From assembly GCF_000237825.1 (NCBI RefSeq), contig NZ_CM001377.1, positions 1,364,001 through 1,428,000 of the forward strand: DNA of 64,000 nucleotides, in the 5' to 3' direction. Both the position numbers and the translations under genes were made by a program. Shown here piece after piece: positions 61,197-64,000 of this stretch. Below the pieces are notes generated by a model that was given only the letters and a program-made list of their open reading frames with translations, did not search any database and was not told where the DNA came from. Source of the DNA: Thermanaerovibrio velox DSM 12556. GTDB taxonomy: Bacteria; Synergistota; Synergistia; Synergistales; Synergistaceae. The stretch's first letter is position 1. Every line of letters starts with the position of its first letter.

Positions 61197-64000
61197 TTAA
61201 AGGGCGCTGTCGCCGTTGACCAAAAGATATGAACCGCTCTCCTCCATTCCCTCCAGGAGCACCTTCATCTTGAAGGCCAACTCCAAGGACCTCTCCCCCT
61301 CAAAGAACGACTTTGCCGCCACCTTGACGGGCCTAAAGGCCTGGGTAAGCTCCACTCGGATGAAGGGATCCTCATAGCACCACCCGGAGAACGTCCTCTC
61401 CAGGGTGCATCGGATGCCCCCGTCCTTCCAGACGATGACCCCTTCTCCGGCGGCCACCGCGTTGTCCTCCTCCTTAACCATTCCATCCTGGCCAAGGAAA
61501 AGCCTAGGCTTAGCCTCGTAGGGCTTCCCGTCCTGGTGGACGCAGAAGGTCTCGCAGTTGCCGCACCGGTTGCAAAGGTCCTCCACGTGCACTATCTGCC
61601 GGTCCTGACGGATCGCCACGTACCTGGCAGGGGCCTCCGCAACCCTGTCACCGTCGCATCGGAACACCGGCACCAACGCCTCCGACGGCACCACCCGAAC
61701 CGACACGTTGGCCCTGTTGGGACACACGTCCACGCACTTGTCGCACACCACGTCGCAGGAGAGACACCGCCTCGCCTCCTCCACGGCCTCCTCACGGCTC
61801 AGGGGCAGCTCGAAGAGGTCAAAGTCCCTACCCTCGCGCCTTGCCTCCCGGTGGGACCTCACCTTGACCGACCTGCGGAGCTTCATCTCCTCTATCTCAT
61901 CCTCCGTCAGGAGCTCCTGGGGCACCTCGCCGTTTACCGGAACCCCCAGGGCCAACGCCATGGACCGGGCGGCGGACCTGCCGTCCGCGCAGGCGGCTAT
62001 CACGGTCTTGGGGCCCCTCACCAGGTCACCCCCCGCGTACACCCCGGGCACGGAGGTGAGATAGCTGGGCCGAACCTTGACCTTACCATCCGACAGATCC
62101 AAGGAACTGCAATCGAAGATCACGTTCCCCTGGGACTGCCCAATGGCGGCTATCACGGAATCGCAGTCCAGCCGGAAGGTCTCGTCGGTGGCCACCGGCC
62201 TGGGCCTCCCGTCGGGCCCCGGCTCCCCCAAGCGGTTCCTGCGGCAGAGGAGCCCCTTTACCACTCCACCCTCCACAATGATCTCCTCCGGGGAGGCCAG
62301 CTCCAGGATGGCCCCACCCTCCGCCAGGAAGGCCTCGATCTCCTCGGCCTCCGCGGGCATCTGGTCCTTGGTCCTGCGGTAAACCACCTTCACGGAGGCC
62401 CCAAGCCTCATGGCGGTCCTCGCGGCATCCATTGCGGTGTTGCCGCCGCCTATCACCAAAACCCTCTCTCCCACAGAAGGCCTCTCGCCCCTTGAGACCC
62501 GGTCCAGGAACTTGAGGGCCCCAAATACGCCCTCCGCATCCTCACCGGGGATACCCAACGGGCTGTCCACCGGGAAGCCGGTGGCCACGTAAACCCCCTG
62601 GAACTCCCCAAGGAGCGACTCCGGGGATCCCTTTACGGGGTGGTTGAAAAGGAACTCCACCCCCAGGGCCTTGACCCTCTCCAGGTCCTTCATCAGGGCA
62701 TCCTTGGGCAGACGGAAGCTGGGGGCCAGCCCCATCATCCCCCCGGGCCTGTCGGAGGCCTCGAAGACCGTCACATTGAAGCCCATCATGGCAAGCTCCG
62801 CCGCGGCGGCTATCCCGGAGGGACCGGCGCCTATCACCGCCACCTTGACCCCGTTGGGCTCCGGGGCCTTCAGCAAGGCGTTCCCGTACCGCTCCGCCGC
62901 CCTCTTGAGGGCCCTTATGGCCACGGGCTCGTCTATCTGGTTCCTTGTACAGCGGTCCTGGCATCCGTGGGGGCAGACGTGGCCCGTCACCCCCGGCATG
63001 GGGTTCCTTCGAAGCACCGCTTCAAGGGCGCCGTCGAAGTCCCCCTTGGCTATGCGCCTAGCGTACATGGGGACCTCCTGGTTAACCGGGCAGGCGGCAG
63101 AACAGGGGGCCTCCACGCAGTCGAACATGCCAAGCGGCGAAGGGGACTTGGGGGGGACAACTTCAACGTAACGGTACTTGGGGTCCGCCAAGCTCCCCCT
63201 GGCCAGATCCTCCAGGGCCATGGGAGCGTCCTTGGCAAACTCCTCGAGGGAGGAACAACCCCTTTCCCTGAGGGCCCGCTCAAGGCTCCTTACGCAGGAC
63301 GCCAGACGACCGTAACCACCGGGCTTCAGGATCTCAGAGGCTATGGTCACCGTCTTCACCCCGCAGGCGAAAAGCCGGTCCACGTTCTCCTGGTCCACCC
63401 CGGCGGAGAAGGACACCGGAAGGTCCGGGAAGTCCTTCCTTATCTTGTTGAACAGGTTAACCGCCAGTGGGAACAGGGGGCGCCCCGACATGTACATCTC
63501 ACCGCCGGGCATGCGGCCCTTCCAGTTCTCCATGGCCAGGGTATTGGTGAGCTTGACCCCGAAGGTGACCCCCTTGCGGCGGGCAAGGTCCGAGAGGTTC
63601 CTGAGTATCTCCACCGCCTGGGGGTACTTAAGGTCATGCTCAAAGGCGGAGTCCGGTATGTGAAGCCTCTTGAAGCCAAGCGAGTCGTTCAGTATGGACC
63701 TCACCGTCTCGGCCCCGAGAAGCGTGGGGTTGAGCTTTACGAACACGTGGAGCCCCCGGTTTATGAGGTAAGAGGCTATCTTCTCTATCTCGTCGGGAGG
63801 ACAGCCGTGCATGGTGGACAGGGTGCAGCCGGCGGATATCCTGGAGGGGACTTCGAGGTCCCCCATCTCGGGGAGGTACTCCTTGAGGATCTTAAGACAC
63901 TTGGAGATCTCCTCCGAGGCGTCCTCCATGGATGCCATGAACTGCTGCATCCTGGGCTGGAGGATCCCCTCCATGTTGTACCCCACGCTCATGTTGAATA
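61197..64000 (-). CDS. ygfK: YgfK-like selenate reductase-family iron-sulfur flavoprotein, N-terminus cut by window edge
   Basis: At least 934 codons; open at the right edge, so the first ~100 residues are outside (E. coli YgfK is ~1030 aa). The visible order is: TIM-barrel part related to dihydropyrimidine dehydrogenase (SAGCTLSTMHGCPPDEIEK), a GltB-small-subunit-like Fe-S/FAD/NAD(P) part (CVEAPCSAACPVNQEVPMYA, VAVIGAGPSGIAAA, VLVIGGGNTAMDAA, VYAGGDLVRG) and C-terminal cluster motifs (CDKCVDVCPNR, LCNRCGNCETFC). A reductase role in purine/urate degradation is likely; 'selenate reductase' is a historic label. Confidence 0.92.
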   Translation of the reverse strand, partial: FNMSVGYNMEGILQPRMQQFMASMEDASEEISKCLKILKEYLPEMGDLEVPSRISAGCTLSTMHGCPPDEIEKIASYLINRGLHVFVKLNPTLLGAETVRSILNDSLGFKRLHIPDSAFEHDLKYPQAVEILRNLSDLARRKGVTFGVKLTNTLAMENWKGRMPGGEMYMSGRPLFPLAVNLFNKIRKDFPDLPVSFSAGVDQENVDRLFACGVKTVTIASEILKPGGYGRLASCVRSLERALRERGCSSLEEFAKDAPMALEDLARGSLADPKYRYVEVVPPKSPSPLGMFDCVEAPCSAACPVNQEVPMYARRIAKGDFDGALEAVLRRNPMPGVTGHVCPHGCQDRCTRNQIDEPVAIRALKRAAERYGNALLKAPEPNGVKVAVIGAGPSGIAAAAELAMMGFNVTVFEASDRPGGMMGLAPSFRLPKDALMKDLERVKALGVEFLFNHPVKGSPESLLGEFQGVYVATGFPVDSPLGIPGEDAEGVFGALKFLDRVSRGERPSVGERVLVIGGGNTAMDAARTAMRLGASVKVVYRRTKDQMPAEAEEIEAFLAEGGAILELASPEEIIVEGGVVKGLLCRRNRLGEPGPDGRPRPVATDETFRLDCDSVIAAIGQSQGNVIFDCSSLDLSDGKVKVRPSYLTSVPGVYAGGDLVRGPKTVIAACADGRSAARSMALALGVPVNGEVPQELLTEDEIEEMKLRRSVKVRSHREARREGRDFDLFELPLSREEAVEEARRCLSCDVVCDKCVDVCPNRANVSVRVVPSEALVPVFRCDGDRVAEAPARYVAIRQDRQIVHVEDLCNRCGNCETFCVHQDGKPYEAKPRLFLGQDGMVKEEDNAVAAGEGVIVWKDGGIRCTLERTFSGWCYEDPFIRVELTQAFRPVKVAAKSFFEGERSLELAFKMKVLLEGMEESGSYLLVNGDSAL

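Noticed and set aside
1-64000. CRISPR arrays, insertion sequences, prophage genes or integration sites
   Set aside because: No regularly spaced repeats, transposase, integrase or phage structural genes were seen on either strand.

Overview
The window looks like a chromosome segment of an anaerobic, amino-acid-fermenting, diderm bacterium, most plausibly a member of the Synergistota close to Thermanaerovibrio (inference). Reasons: high GC; GTG and TTG starts behind strong GGAGG sites; an outer-membrane patatin/beta-barrel protein; strictly anaerobic redox enzymes (tungsten-type aldehyde oxidoreductase with a HydABC-like NADH module); phosphotransbutyrylase/butyrate kinase; and a LysW-carrier amino acid pathway. 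No phage, IS element or CRISPR array was seen.

Layout. 1-5620: Na/phosphate cotransporter (cut by the left edge), RNase J, tRNA-Gln, a Na+/H+ antiporter and two small unknown envelope genes. 6026-11745: a six-gene minus-strand operon (NuoE-, NuoF- and NuoG-like proteins, polyferredoxin, AOR, MoaD-like protein) that reads as one NAD-linked, possibly electron-bifurcating aldehyde oxidoreductase. 11912-14292: HD phosphohydrolase and phosphomannomutase. 14404-14845: a promoter- and terminator-bounded stretch without a convincing gene, probably a ~400-nt structured RNA that I cannot identify. 14981-20694: serine hydrolase, a small periplasmic protein, and panD plus panC-panB-panE. 20814-26700: patatin autotransporter-like protein, proline racemase family, three unknown secreted proteins and gpt. 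26757-30471: phoU, a hydrolase, buk and ptb. 30758-31336: FolT-like S component.

31314-37832 is a LysW-carrier biosynthesis locus (lysW, lysX, a 53-codon ORF, a minimal citrate-synthase-like gene, lysY, lysZ, lysJ, lysK). It is controlled by a T-box leader in front of lysW and by a second, riboswitch-like terminator/antiterminator between lysX and the downstream genes. 37934-45928: amidohydrolase, a frameshifted Crp/Fnr regulator, a DUF969-DUF979-pcp cluster, PEP carboxykinase, DUF502 protein and PlsC.

45966-64000 is an 18-kb minus-strand purine catabolism locus: two molybdenum hydroxylase systems (one gene with two apparent frameshifts), hydantoinase, AzgA-like permease, adenine deaminase, a CDA-fold deaminase, a xanthine/uracil permease, a YgeW-like carbamoyltransferase, YgeY-like peptidase and YgfK-like reductase (cut by the right edge). 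It matches the ygeW-ygeY-hyuA-ygfK-xdhD type cluster known for anaerobic purine/urate breakdown. Together with gpt it suggests both salvage and fermentation of purines.
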